A program made the translations under genes and the position numbers. From contig NHNW01000036.1 of assembly GCA_002786025.1 (NCBI GenBank), positions 186,001 to 250,000 of the forward strand: a stretch of 64,000 bases of DNA, written 5' to 3'. Origin of the DNA: Zasmidium citrigriseum. Lineage: Eukaryota > Ascomycota > Dothideomycetes > Mycosphaerellales > Mycosphaerellaceae. The notes under the pieces are model-generated. The model had not been told where the DNA came from. It saw only the letters and a program-made list of their open reading frames with translations, and searched no databases. Within the stretch, counting starts at the first letter, position 1, and each line of letters opens with the position of its first letter. Below, in pieces: positions 10,762-21,214 of this stretch.

Positions 10762-12505
10762 ATGACACTGTTGGACATGTTATCCGGGCAGGCTTCGGCC
10801 TCACAGCTGCTCGCAGCATTGGCAGCCTTGCTGTTCATCGGCTGCACCAGCGTCCTGATATGGGACTACGCCAGGATGTTGTCGCTGCACAGAAGGATGG
10901 TGAGCAATCTCATTCTTGCTGTTATCGTAACGCACTCACATCTCTTCCTGATAGCCACCAGGACCCCTACCGCTACCCGTGATAGGCAACACACACCTCC
11001 TCCCCGAAAACAAACCCTGGCTCTACTTCGAAGCCCTCTCCAAGAAATTCAACTCCCCTGTAATAACCTTCTTCATCGGCCGCAACCCAACAGTCTGGAT
11101 CAACGACGCATGGTCCGCCTCAGAAATCCTCGACAAGAAAGCCCCAATCTACGCCTCGCGTCCACGGATGGTCGTATTCGCGGAGCTGACAGGCATGGGC
11201 CAGTCTTCTGATCCCCACGCTGCAGTTCCCGGGTCGAATATGGTGACGATGTATTATGGGGATCGTTGGCGGGTGCATCGAAAGATCACGCATGCGGGTG
11301 TCGGGTTGCAGCAGGTGAGGAAGTATCGTGGGTTCCAGAATGGCGAGAGTCGAGTCATTGCTTTGGAGCTACTGCGCATGCCGGAGGATTATGTGAAGCA
11401 TTTTGAGAGGTATGCTGCGAGCGTGGTGTCGATTATTGGGTTTGGACGGAGGGTGGCGACGATTACGGATCCGATCATCACAGAGGTCATTGCCGTGATG
11501 CAGAAGGCGGCCGACCTCAACGTTCCAGGCAAAGAGTTTCCAATGTTGTTTGAGACCTTCCCTTTACTCGCGAAGCTGCCACAGGAATGGTTTCCGTCTC
11601 TGTTTCAGGGGCTGGGTAAACGGCGTCGTGGACAGCAGTTCTTCTACGCGTTGGCTGATGAAGCCAGAAAGAAAGACCCCGATGGTGACTTCTATGCCAA
11701 TACGTTGTTCAGAGAGGGCGCGAAGTATGGGCTGCGCAAGAATGAGATTTCCTCGTTGGCGGGCAATCTCTTCGGTGCTGGAAGTGATACATCAAGCTCG
11801 ACTCTGATAACATTCGTGCTCGCATGCTGTGCGTTTCCAGAGGCGCTGCCGAAAGCGTGGGAGGAGCTTGACCGAGTCGTTGGCCATCATCGATCTCCAT
11901 CGTGGGATGACGAAGAAGAGCTCGTGTACATCAAAGCTTTCGTGAAAGAAGTGTTCCGTTGGCGAAGCGTCGCAATCATCGGAGGGCAGCCCCATGCCCC
12001 AATCCAAGATGACGAATGGAATGGGTATGTCATTCCCAAAGGCACCTGGACCCAAGGAAATGTATGGGCTATCCATCACAACGAGCGTGAATTTCCAGAC
12101 CCTGATCGTTTCGACCCCGAACGCTTCCTCAAAGACTCGACTCTTGCACGCCCCTTTCCCAACGAGAAAGGTTACATGACCTTCGGCTGGGGTCGAAGAG
12201 TGTGCTCCGGCCAGGGTCTCGCTGAGCAAGGCACCTTCATCACAGTTGCAAGACTTCTCTGGGCGTTCCGTATTGAAAAGGCCCTCCACTCTCAAGGGAA
12301 GGAGATTCCGGTCGACATTTTTGCGTATACGAATGGGCTGAATATGAGACCGCAGGAGTTCCCATGTAGATTCACGCCCAGGTCGGACGACATCGGGAGG
12401 GCGATTGAGAGGGAAGGAAGGCAGGCGCTCGATGATTTGGCGGTGTATGATGGGGGGTCTGAACGGGTGGCCGAGTTCTTCCAGAAGGCGAAGCAGAAAA
12501 CCTAA
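10762..12505 (+). CDS. cytochrome P450 monooxygenase, 562 aa
   Basis: Two exons, 10762-10899 and 10955-12505 (intron GTGAGC...ATAG, 55 nt, phase 0). The first exon encodes an N-terminal ER signal-anchor (hydrophobic, about residues 10-35). The proline hinge PPGPLPLPVIG is created exactly at the splice junction. Motifs in order: I-helix GAGSDTSSS, K-helix ExxR (EVFRWR), FDPERFL, and heme-binding FGWGRRVCSG with Cys near residue 463. The overall pattern recalls the CYP64 or O-methylsterigmatocystin-oxidoreductase-like clan, but that is recollection. It should sit on the ER and use a P450 reductase; the substrate is unknown. It is divergent from an MFS transporter and close to an SDR. Confidence 0.92.
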
Positions 12506-12621
12506 GGGTGGGTGGGTGATACTTGCATGCATGAAGTCAGAAATCGAGCACACGTAGCAGGGTGGCCGACATCGAGATTGATCGATGGGGGTATCATGTA
12601 TCTCTTTGCCATTCCGTTCGT

Positions 12622-13207
12622 CTACGGCCTCTTCGCCTCGCCACCGTTCTTCTCCCAGTCGACCCAACTACCTCTGTATTCGGCGACCTTTGTGTATCCA
12701 AGTTGCTGTGCCAATTGAGCAGCAGCGCTACTCCTAACCCCGCTCTTGCAGTAGAACACAACTTCCTTATCTGCCGAAGGCTTCTCGAAGCCGAAGCGGT
12801 CCTCAAACTCGTCGGCGGGGAGCATCATGGCGTCCGGCTGCGATTTGATTGGGATATTAATGGCATTGGGAATGTAGCCGGCGGCGTATTCGGTAGGCTC
12901 ACGGACATCTGGAAAGGTCGGTCAGAGTTGTTCATCCAAGGCATGCAAGAGATGCTGTACCTATGAGGACAGTGCCTTCTTTGGGCGACTCGCTGAGCTG
13001 CTTGACCTGGCTGAAGTCGTACACCTTCGAGTTGGAGGAGGGTGCTGAGTGCCATCGTACTGAAGTCAATGCTGGCTTGATGCTCTTCTGGACGACTCTC
13101 TGTGGTCTCGAGACTTGGGTGAATGTTCTCGATGTGACTGTCCGGCGGCATTGTTGGCAGACGTTCGTTCTGAGTGCTGCTGTGGCAGCTGATCGTGCGA
13201 AAGCCAT
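12622..13207 (-). CDS. mitochondrial single-domain rhodanese (sulfurtransferase), 177 aa
   Basis: Two exons, 13207-12961 and 12908-12622, with an intron at 12960-12909 (GTACAG...CCAG). The join gives VLI-DVREPTEY, the conserved opening of a rhodanese domain. The N-terminal about 50 residues are rich in Arg, Ser and Ala without acids, which suggests a mitochondrial presequence. The active-site loop CKSGVRSS carries the persulfide-forming Cys136. It would transfer sulfane sulfur (thiosulfate:cyanide type). The start is taken at ATG 13207; the frame extends upstream only through TTG. It is head-to-head with PMS1, so the two share a very short promoter. Confidence 0.9.
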
Positions 13208-13405
13208 CTTCAATCGGTCGTCTTGAGATATGGTGAAGTTGAATGAAATGTTGATTAGAGCTCATCGATGAGGTCGATTCGGCAGAGTGGCGGCAGTTTG
13301 GCGACGCACGTGACTCTCGCGAAACTTACGCGAGATCTCACGACGACGCCTCTTCCTCTTCCATCGACCTCCAAACCACACGATGGGTTGACTTTTCCCC
13401 CGGCC

Positions 13406-16400
13406 ATGGCCACCATCAAGGCCATAGAGGAGCGCAGCGTCCACCAGATCCAGTCTGGGCAAGTCATCGTCGACCTGCAGTCCGTCGTCAAGGAATTGGT
13501 GGAGAACAGTCTGGACGCGGGAGCCACCAGCATAGAAGTTCGCCTCAAGAATCAAGGATTGGATGCCATCGAAGTGCAAGACAACGGCAAAGGCATCGCT
13601 CCCGAGGACTTCGAAACCATTGCTCTCAAGCATTATACCTCCAAACTCTCGAGCTATGAGGATCTCAACTCCCTCGACACTTTTGGCTTCCGTGGCGAGG
13701 CCCTCTCATCGCTATGCGCCCTGTCCAACTTCCACATCACTACTGCGCGGGAGCAGGATGGGGCAGTTGGCAAGAAGCTGGAGTTCGAGCTGTCCGGCAA
13801 GTTGAAAAGTGCGTCCGTCTCAGCAGCTCCCCGGGGGACCACCATTTTCGTCGAGAACATCTTTCACAACCTCCCCGTCCGCCGCAAAGAGCTCGAGAAG
13901 AATATCAAGCGCGAGTACACCAAAGCTCTCAACCTTCTCTATCAGTATGCTTGTATCTCAGTCGGCGTACGATTCTCGGTCAGCAATCAGATGCCCAAAG
14001 GCAAGAAGGTAGTCACTTTCTCCACTAAGTCCAACACTACCACCAAGGAGAACATCACAAATGTGTTTGGAACGAAGACTCTCCTCGCCCTCATCAAGCT
14101 CGACTTGCATCTTGAGATGGCGCCCAGCGTCGGACCCAGCACTCAGAGTGCACGCAATTGGTCCACACAGGCGACTGATCGTTCGCTGGCAGTCAATGTG
14201 CAAGGCCACATCTCGAAGCCTGTCTTTGGCGAGGGACGACAGGCACCTGATCGTCAGATGTTCTTTGTCAATTCTCGGCCTTGCCAGCTTCCTCAAGTCT
14301 CCAAAGCCATTAATGAGGTCTACAAGCAGTTCAACGTTTCTCAGACGCCATTCATATTCGCGAACTTCATTATGGACACCAACGCTTATGATGTCAATGT
14401 CAGTCCCGACAAGCGGACCATCTTACTTCATGACCAGACCGCGCTGCTCGAGAGCCTGAAAAGTGCATTGACCGAGCTTTTTGAGCAGACCGATCACACT
14501 GTCCCGCAATCGACATTGCCAAATCGCAAGTTGCCTGCCTACCAGCCTTTGAAGCTGCCGAAAGTGGATTCGACGGAGAGCAGCAAGAAACAGAACGAAG
14601 ACGAAGAGAACAGTGACGAAGATGCAGCAGACAGTGGTGCAGAGTCTGGGTCTGAAACCCAAGCTTCAAGTGGAACGCTCCCACAACCAGAAGCGCAACC
14701 CGTGAACCTGATACATGACTGGATGGGTCGCGACCTTCAAAATCGGTCTGAGAAACAATTTGCCAAGATGCAGAACGGAGTGTTGAGCAAAGACAAGCAG
14801 AAGCTCGTCAAGAAGCTGCAAGAATCGCCTCCTGCCCCAGTGGCGAACAAGGAAGACAACGAAGCTGCACAGCAAGATCATGATCATCATGACCAAGGGC
14901 TCAATGGGGTCGAGGAGCAGCCGAATGTTGAAGCATCAACTGCTACAGCGGCTCATGGACTGGCTCATAACAGAGTCGATGCGGTACACAATCCTGATCC
15001 AATGAGTACTCCATATGACGATCTATTCTCGCAGAGGCCGCCCGAAGTACCTCGACAAGTACAAGACTTCAATGCTCAACTCGAACGAGTGAGAGGAAAT
15101 GATCCAGATCAGTCCGAAGATGATAAAGCCGAAGACCTCCAGGCAGAGGTGCTTGCCAACGAATCGGACCAACAGAAGTCAACTGCTCGACAGCCGACCC
15201 AGACTGTTTCGATCGAAGTCGAACCAGCGATACCAGCTGTGACACCTGGCTCTCAGAAATCTGCTCCTGGCCCTATTCAGAACGCATTCGATAGGATGCG
15301 ACCAAAGCGCACGCCACTACAGACCGCTGAGATCACTGTTGGTGATGTGACTACGACAACTGTCATAGGAAGCAGTCCGCCGTACAAGAGGCGTCGTATT
15401 CACAAGCCGGACGACTCCCAAGCCGTGGCGAAGTTTGGAGCAAGCCCATCTTTGGCAAGAGGCTTGCGACAGAAATTTGCCGCTCCTGGCTCGCAGCTAC
15501 AGCTCGATAGCAGCTTCCTTCCGCCTACGGATTCGAAAGACGATGGAAACGAGGACGATTCAGCAAACGAAGCCAGCGAAGAGTCTGAGCCGGAGGAGCA
15601 ACCCCCCGAGGAACCACCCAGACGTGACACTGAGATAACCCCTGACACCAGCGACCATGCACCGACCTCTGACGCACTTGATGATCTCATCCCAGCACCT
15701 GTTAATGACGATGAGTGGGATGAGGATTACATGGACGAGGAGGACAAGAAGCTGCGCGAAGAGGAGCGAGTCGCTGCACTGATCCGGGAGGCTGAGGAAG
15801 CTGCAGCGAGGCCGACTGAAGAGAACCTGAAACGAGCTGCGAACGCTCTTAAGAATGGTGGGAATCGAAAGAATTCGACTCTGCAGCTCGTTCGCTTTCT
15901 CTCCACATCGCCGGCAGCGATCGAAAAGCAGCTCAACTACCTCACCGCGTCAAAGCAGTCTTGTTGTAACGAGAAGGATAATGCTGCAGATGCTGACAAC
16001 GCCCTAGTCAAGGGTGAACTTGACGACACCGAAGCTGAAGCACGACTCTCGCTCACCGTCACCAAGTCAGACTTCGCGCACATGCATATCATTGGCCAAT
16101 TTAACCTTGGTTTCATCCTTGCCGTACGCCCAGCCGCGGCCCCTGGCGATGAAGACAACCTTTTCATTATCGACCAACACGCTGCGGACGAGAAATACAA
16201 CTATGAGCGGTTGCAGCGCACGGTCACCTTACAAAGCCAGCGACTGGTCCGTCCCAAGCCTCTCCAGCTCACCGCAGTGCAGGAAGAAGTCATCATGAAC
16301 CACGCTGATGCGCTCAAAGCCAATGGATTTGAGGTCGAGATGATTGCAGACGTCACTGGCTCCGACGATGAGGAGGAATCATCTCGACGCCAGTGTCGCC

Positions 16401-16792
16401 TCCTCACACTTCCAATGTCCAAAGAGAAGACATTCGACTTGTCAGACCTCGAGGAACTCATCCACCTGCTCAGCGAGCAACCCGCAGGCAGCAACGAAAT
16501 ACCTCGGCCAAAGAAAGTCCAATCGATGCTGGCCATGCGTGCTTGCAGAAGCAGCATCATGGTGGGCAAGACACTGACGATCAAGCAAATGGAAAGAGTG
16601 GTTCGACATATGGGAGAGATGGAAAAGCCTTGGAACTGTCCCCATGGACGGCCGACAATGCGGCACCTCGCTGGTCTTGGAGAGTGGAAAGGCTGGCAAG
16701 AAGGCGATCTCGTTGATGAAGATGAGAGAGATGCAAGCCGTGCACCTGGAGGAAGGAAGACTGATTGGGAGGCATTTCTGGAGAAGGTTTGA
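13406..16792 (+). CDS. PMS1: DNA mismatch repair protein PMS1 (MutL homologue), 1128 aa
   Basis: The MutL-alpha endonuclease subunit (yeast Pms1, human PMS2 type), which would pair with Mlh1. GHKL ATPase motifs are clear: ELVENSLDAGA, DNGKGI and GFRGEALSSL near the N-terminus. A long acidic, low-complexity linker (about residues 380-820) follows. The C-terminal dimerisation/endonuclease domain has DQHAADE (about residue 923), the ACR motif (RACRSSIMVG) and CPHGRP (about 1078). I chose ATG 13406 because MATIKAIEERSVHQIQSG aligns with the usual family start. The same frame is open upstream to ATG 13268, adding 46 Ser/Thr-rich residues, so a longer form is possible. Single exon, larger than many homologues because of the linker. 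Confidence 0.95.
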   Translation: MATIKAIEERSVHQIQSGQVIVDLQSVVKELVENSLDAGATSIEVRLKNQGLDAIEVQDNGKGIAPEDFETIALKHYTSKLSSYEDLNSLDTFGFRGEALSSLCALSNFHITTAREQDGAVGKKLEFELSGKLKSASVSAAPRGTTIFVENIFHNLPVRRKELEKNIKREYTKALNLLYQYACISVGVRFSVSNQMPKGKKVVTFSTKSNTTTKENITNVFGTKTLLALIKLDLHLEMAPSVGPSTQSARNWSTQATDRSLAVNVQGHISKPVFGEGRQAPDRQMFFVNSRPCQLPQVSKAINEVYKQFNVSQTPFIFANFIMDTNAYDVNVSPDKRTILLHDQTALLESLKSALTELFEQTDHTVPQSTLPNRKLPAYQPLKLPKVDSTESSKKQNEDEENSDEDAADSGAESGSETQASSGTLPQPEAQPVNLIHDWMGRDLQNRSEKQFAKMQNGVLSKDKQKLVKKLQESPPAPVANKEDNEAAQQDHDHHDQGLNGVEEQPNVEASTATAAHGLAHNRVDAVHNPDPMSTPYDDLFSQRPPEVPRQVQDFNAQLERVRGNDPDQSEDDKAEDLQAEVLANESDQQKSTARQPTQTVSIEVEPAIPAVTPGSQKSAPGPIQNAFDRMRPKRTPLQTAEITVGDVTTTTVIGSSPPYKRRRIHKPDDSQAVAKFGASPSLARGLRQKFAAPGSQLQLDSSFLPPTDSKDDGNEDDSANEASEESEPEEQPPEEPPRRDTEITPDTSDHAPTSDALDDLIPAPVNDDEWDEDYMDEEDKKLREEERVAALIREAEEAAARPTEENLKRAANALKNGGNRKNSTLQLVRFLSTSPAAIEKQLNYLTASKQSCCNEKDNAADADNALVKGELDDTEAEARLSLTVTKSDFAHMHIIGQFNLGFILAVRPAAAPGDEDNLFIIDQHAADEKYNYERLQRTVTLQSQRLVRPKPLQLTAVQEEVIMNHADALKANGFEVEMIADVTGSDDEEESSRRQCRLLTLPMSKEKTFDLSDLEELIHLLSEQPAGSNEIPRPKKVQSMLAMRACRSSIMVGKTLTIKQMERVVRHMGEMEKPWNCPHGRPTMRHLAGLGEWKGWQEGDLVDEDERDASRAPGGRKTDWEAFLEKV

Positions 16793-17187
16793 TACCATGA
16801 TTTGTTACTGATGTGTTTTTAGCGATAGCACGATACCCAAAGATACGACGCAGCTCGGTATAGACGAAAGGCCGGCTGAGCAAGCAAGCTTCCATCTTCT
16901 CTGAGCTTCAGCCCCCTTAGCTTGCATCGGCATCAAGTGGTCGGTGTAACACTACGGATACGGAATGGGAGTCTCGCGTGTTGCGAATCCTCGCAGTCAC
17001 CTCGCGTTCAGCCATCTCTGATCCCCATGCCGAACTCAAGCTTGTGCTTCGTCAGCACATGCTTCCCTTACCTATTTCAGCCTTCGATGCGATGTCTCTT
17101 GAGGGCTTTCGACTTCACTCAAAAATCTTCGTCTTCTACAGTGTCTCTTTTGTTCTCCCCATTCTCTTATCTGAAAGACCTTTCATA
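16793..17187. other. 395-bp spacer, PMS1 terminator and GNAT promoter
   Basis: Between two plus-strand genes. The frame of the downstream GNAT gene stays open back to about 16978, with an upstream ATG near 17092, so part of this stretch could be coding. I see no other feature. Confidence 0.4.
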
Positions 17188-17892
17188 ATGACCCTCACAA
17201 CCACCCTCCCAGAAACCCTCTACACCCCCCGTCTAACCCTCCGCTTCGCAGACCCAGACTCCGACTCCGACTGCCAACAACTCATAGCCCTCTACACCGA
17301 CGAACACGCAGGCATAGGCGGCAACGCCCGCGTCGGAATCAACACCCTCGCCGACGTCCGGGCCAAACACGCCAAACACGGCCCCAAACAAGAATTCTGC
17401 ACCAAAGCCATAGCCCCAAAACGGATGTTCCACCTGATCTACCTCAACTCCGCCGAACAAGCCGCCACCGGCCTAGGACCCGACTGCATCGGCATGATAG
17501 CCCTCTCCTTCCGCCCCGAAATGCCGCACCCCGACCTCGGCTACGCCCTCTTCCACGCCTACTGGGGCCGTGGCTACGCTCCAGAAGCTGGTCGAGAAGT
17601 CCTCAAGTTCTGGACCGATACCGTCGGAGTCAAGGAAGTCTTCTCTGGAGCCCTAGATGGAAACGTGAGGAGTTTGAAGTGTGCGGAGAGAATTGGGTTT
17701 GTGAGGAAGGGGGGTTTTGATGTTGCTTTTGGCGGGGAGGGGGAGGAGACGGGGAGGATGAGGGGCGTTGCTATGGTATTGCCGGGGATGGAGTGGAGGG
17801 AGTTTGATGAACGGGGGGAGAGGGTTGTGATAAGGCCGACTGTGGGGGTTGAGACGGAGGAGCAGAAGGCCGGGGCGATTAGGGTTGACTGA
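17188..17892 (+). CDS. GNAT family N-acetyltransferase (RimJ/RimL type), 234 aa
   Basis: Acetyl-CoA-dependent N-acyltransferase. The start of the domain reads LYTPRLTLRF, the standard first strand of RimJ-like acetyltransferases. Later come LGYALFHAYWGRGYAPEA, which carries the Q/RxxGxG/A-type CoA-binding segment as W-GRGYAPEA, and NVRSLKCAERIGFVRKG, the typical last helix and strand. The substrate could be an amino group on a protein, antibiotic or small molecule. ATG 17188 gives the usual domain start; an in-frame ATG about 96 bp upstream is less likely. It is convergent with the Rho-type GTPase gene. Confidence 0.85.
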   Translation: MTLTTTLPETLYTPRLTLRFADPDSDSDCQQLIALYTDEHAGIGGNARVGINTLADVRAKHAKHGPKQEFCTKAIAPKRMFHLIYLNSAEQAATGLGPDCIGMIALSFRPEMPHPDLGYALFHAYWGRGYAPEAGREVLKFWTDTVGVKEVFSGALDGNVRSLKCAERIGFVRKGGFDVAFGGEGEETGRMRGVAMVLPGMEWREFDERGERVVIRPTVGVETEEQKAGAIRVD

Positions 17893-18071
17893 GAGATCGT
17901 AAGGGGTCAGTTGAGAGGGCTGAGGTATTGGAGATGGAGAACCGGGAGGAACAGTCGAATCAAAGCAGCTTCCCCCTTTTACAATTGAGTCGATTTGCAT
18001 GTGCCGTCAAAGGAGCTTTCGCTATCGGCTGTGCAGTACATTCGATTCAAAAGGTGGACACCAGCCGTCAC

Positions 18072-18824
18072 TCACCTTCGTCCAGCAGCAGTAGCGACGG
18101 CCCTCATCACCCTACCAACATCTTCTCGCGAACGGGCCGAGCACTCAACATACTTCATCGCCCCTATATTCCTCGCCATCTGTCTTTCCTCCTCGTCCGA
18201 AACCGCCTGATGACCCTTCTCCAGCAACATTCTCCTCATCCTCTCATCCTCTCGAAGATCAGACTTCGTTCCGACCACTACGAGGCGAGCACCGGGGCAA
18301 GAGGTCTCAGCTTTGGAAAGCCAGTTGGATCTCACACTCTCAAACGATTCACGGCTGACGACGCAGAAGCAAAGTAGCACCACGTCCGCGTTCGAGAGGG
18401 CTTGTTGGATCTCGGCTTCAACATCGAAGTGGACAAATGTCTGTCCAGGGTGATAGGCGACTTGGGGCTGTCCGGGCGTGTCCCAGAGGTCGATGTTCAC
18501 GAGTTCGTCTTCGATCGTGATTGTAGTTGGGTGTGATATGGTGTGTCCCCTGTCGTGGGCAGCGTTAGGTCAGGCGGCTTGACGGGCTAGAGAGGTATCC
18601 TACGTTGGTCGATACTCTCCGATCTCCGGTCGATTGTTCGAAGTCGCGGCTCGAACGAGGTGTGTCTGTAGGCCGCATTAGTCAATGGATTCATCAGGTC
18701 TTCCTCGATGTTTTCATCCCTTTCCCACGGCTGCATCGCCCAGAACGGCGCACTATATCCATTAGCTTGCTGTTGTCCCTTGTCAGAAAGATTTGGTTGG
18801 TACCTTGTAAGATTGAGCAGCCAT
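18072..18824 (-). CDS. Rho-type small GTPase with a GG-AG intron inside the P-loop, 197 aa
   Basis: Four exons fit a complete GTPase: 18824-18804 (MAAQSYK), 18752-18720 (CAVLGDAAVGK), 18665-18604 (THLVRAAT...EYRPT), 18549-18072. Together they give P-loop GDAAVGKT, switch-II motif DTPGQ, G4 GTKSDL and G5 ECSA; the pattern resembles Cdc42/Rac. Introns 1 (18803-18753, 51 nt) and 3 (18603-18550, 54 nt) are canonical. Intron 2 (18719-18666, 54 nt) has a good branch site (TTGACTAATG) and CAG acceptor, but its donor reads AAG|GGATGA where GTATGA would be expected. Without removal of intron 2 the frame stops at once (GK-G-stop). There is no C-terminal CaaX, which is unusual for Rho proteins and makes membrane anchoring uncertain. 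It may be functional through unusual splicing, a fresh null allele, or a base error. Confidence 0.75.
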
Positions 18825-19041
18825 TTGAGCAATGAGAGGATCGAATCTTTCCAACGATATAAGTATTTGACTAGACCTAGGGCACTAGGCACCAGCAATA
18901 TGGGAAAGTCCAGATCTTGTTGGTTCGCGAAGTACTAGCTTTTCATAATAGGCTTCCTATTGCAGCATGCAGCATGTAGTACGCCCCGAGGACCAAGACC
19001 TGTAGCTCCCACCAATTGGGTGGCAGGAGAGATAGGCGTGG

Positions 19042-20725
19042 TCATGTTGACTGTTCTGGTGGTGAAGAAGAAGGTTTGCGTTCTGTGGCTTTGCGCATTT
19101 CCATGAAGATTGATGCCAGGAGAGCTAGGCCAGTGCATGCGGCAGCGATGATGAAGGTCTGCTTGAGGGCATGAGTGTAGGCATCGAGTAGCGGCTTCAG
19201 ACTGCTGCCGTGGATGAATGATCGGAAAGCAGTAGCCCCTGCTCGAATCACCTCGTCAAAGTCGATGTCTTGCTCGAGAAGCTCTCGTCTTCGACTCCGC
19301 AGAACGTCCAGCAGAATCGCGTTTCCAACGCTGACTCCCAAAGCCCCTCCCAGACTCTGACAGAATGTCATCAACGACGTTCCAATAGGTATCTCCTCAG
19401 GAGGTAGGACGGCCTGTACCCCAAAGAATCCGGATTGCAGTGCCAGGCCCAATCCGACCCCTATGAGAACTTGATAGCCTGCCCACTCCGCTGCATAGGT
19501 ACGTATACCGAGACTAGTCATAATTCCAGCGCCTATCATGGCAAGTCCGAGACCAACAACAGCCGGCGGTGTAAAGTATCCAATCTTTGTGACCAATACT
19601 CCAGCAACGATGGAGAAGACACTGCAGGTGACGATCAGTGGTAAGAGATCCACTGCTGAAGTTATGATGCCCGCCCCCTGAATGGCCTGGAAGTATATCG
19701 GTAGGAAGTAGATGTAGATGACCAGAGCGGCATACATAGCGATGTTGGAGATCCCGGCGGCGAGAACGGTCCGTTGCTTGAGGATTCGAGGGACAATGAG
19801 AGCCTTCTCGCCTTGGTAGCCCTGCCAGGCTGCGAAGAGAGCTGTCGTGCCTGCTGCCCCCACGAGGAGGCCGATAATTAGGGAACTGTCCCAGCTCTTT
19901 CCATCGGCAGCGCACTGTAAGGCATAGAACAGCATAACTGCACCTCCAAGCAAGAGTGCTGTGCCAGGAAGGTCCAGAGCCGCAAGCTTTTCCCCAATCT
20001 CTCGATTCGTAGCAGGTTCATCTTTCTTCGCCGGCCTGAATAGAACCATCATCCCAAACATCACTGGCAACCCAACGGGCAGATTGATCCAAAAACACCA
20101 CCTCCAGCTCACCTTCTCCGTTAGCACACCCCCAAGAAGCGGCGCTACGATCGCTCCCAAACTAAACATCATCGAGACACCCGCCAGATACATCGGACGT
20201 ATCTTCAACGGCACAGTCTGGGCAATAAGGACATAGCTCCCGGAAAGCACACCTCCCGCTCCACATCCTGCCAGGGCTCGTCCGAAGATCAAGGCAGCGG
20301 ATTTTGGTGCAAGGGCACAGACGAGGGATCCGAGTTCGAAAAGGGCGAAGGTGAGGATGTAGGTAGACTTGGTTGGAGTGAGGAGGTAAAGGCGGCCGAA
20401 CAGGGGTTGGACCGCGCAGAGGGCAATGAGGTAGGCGCTGCCGTACCAGCCGGCGGAGGGGAAGGAGTGGAAGGTGTTTGTTATATGAGGTATGGCCTGA
20501 TGGCGTTAGTCGGAGCTGGAGAGGAACAGGGTTTGAGGAACGTACGACTGCGACGATAGTGCGGTCGAGCGAGAGAAGGAGGACGGCAAGGCTGATGCCG
20601 ACTGTTAAGAGTATAGTTCCACGGGGAACGTTCGAGTCCTCTCCATTTTCCGTCCAGGTCGCTACTTCGTGGTCGTGGCCTGCGGTCGAAGCGTCGAGCG
20701 CCTTTTGGTCGTCTTCCTCTGCCAT
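19042..20725 (-). CDS. MFS multidrug/toxin efflux pump, DHA2 (14-TM) type, 544 aa
   Basis: Two exons, 20725-20546 and 20496-19042, with an intron at 20545-20497 (GTACGT...CAG, phase 0). The join restores the family motif LDRTIVAV-AIPHI at the first helix. Later features are FGRALAGCGAGGVL (motif between TM4 and TM5), the WRWCFWINLPVG signature typical of drug:proton antiporters, and enough hydrophobic segments for 14 TM. The N-terminus is acidic and cytosolic. It likely exports a toxic or secondary metabolite at the plasma membrane. It is divergent from the P450 at 21215 with a 490-bp shared upstream region, the second MFS/P450 divergent pair in the window. Confidence 0.9.
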
Positions 20726-21214
20726 ACTTAAGTCCTAGCTGTCGTGGTCGACAAGATGAATGGATTCATGAGGTCGTCGGAAGGGCGTATCTAGATGTCA
20801 TGAATGATGGCTTACATCGTAGCGATTTCTGCTTGTTCACGCTGACACCTCCGTACTAGAAACAGAAGGAGCTCGTGCGCTCTCTCGCCGATCCAGCGAT
20901 TTTCGCAGCGAAGTGGTGTCCAGCTCCGGTCCTAATGGTGGATGCCTTTGCGAGATCCAGTCTTCCGGCGGCCGTAAATACCAAACAATTCTCGTTGGTG
21001 TGCATGCAATCTATTTGCAGTGTCGATCGCCGTGCATCGCCGGACGGAAGCTAGCTTTTGGCTAATCTTTCTCTTCTCAGATATATCTTTGGGGCCGTCG
21101 TTCTTCTCGTTGACGTTGAGTGATTTCGAGCCATAGGAGGCGTTGCTGAGCCCTCTAATCGTTTTGATCTCAAGGAGAGCGAGAAAGACGAGAAGGCATG
21201 AGACTGCTTGGAGC
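20726..21214. promoter_or_regulatory. shared divergent promoter region of DHA2 pump and P450
   Basis: A 489-bp spacer between two opposite start codons. Several CCGG/CGGCCG words occur at 20930-21050, but I cannot assign a regulator. No ORF is convincing. Confidence 0.4.

Noticed and set aside
11792..12667. 291-codon minus-strand ORF across the P450
   Set aside because: Shadow of the P450 coding strand, which carries all P450 motifs.
18587..18898. 103-codon minus-strand ORF over the N-terminus of the GTPase
   Set aside because: It reads across introns 1-3 in a frame that contains no GTPase motif. The four-exon model explains the same DNA better.
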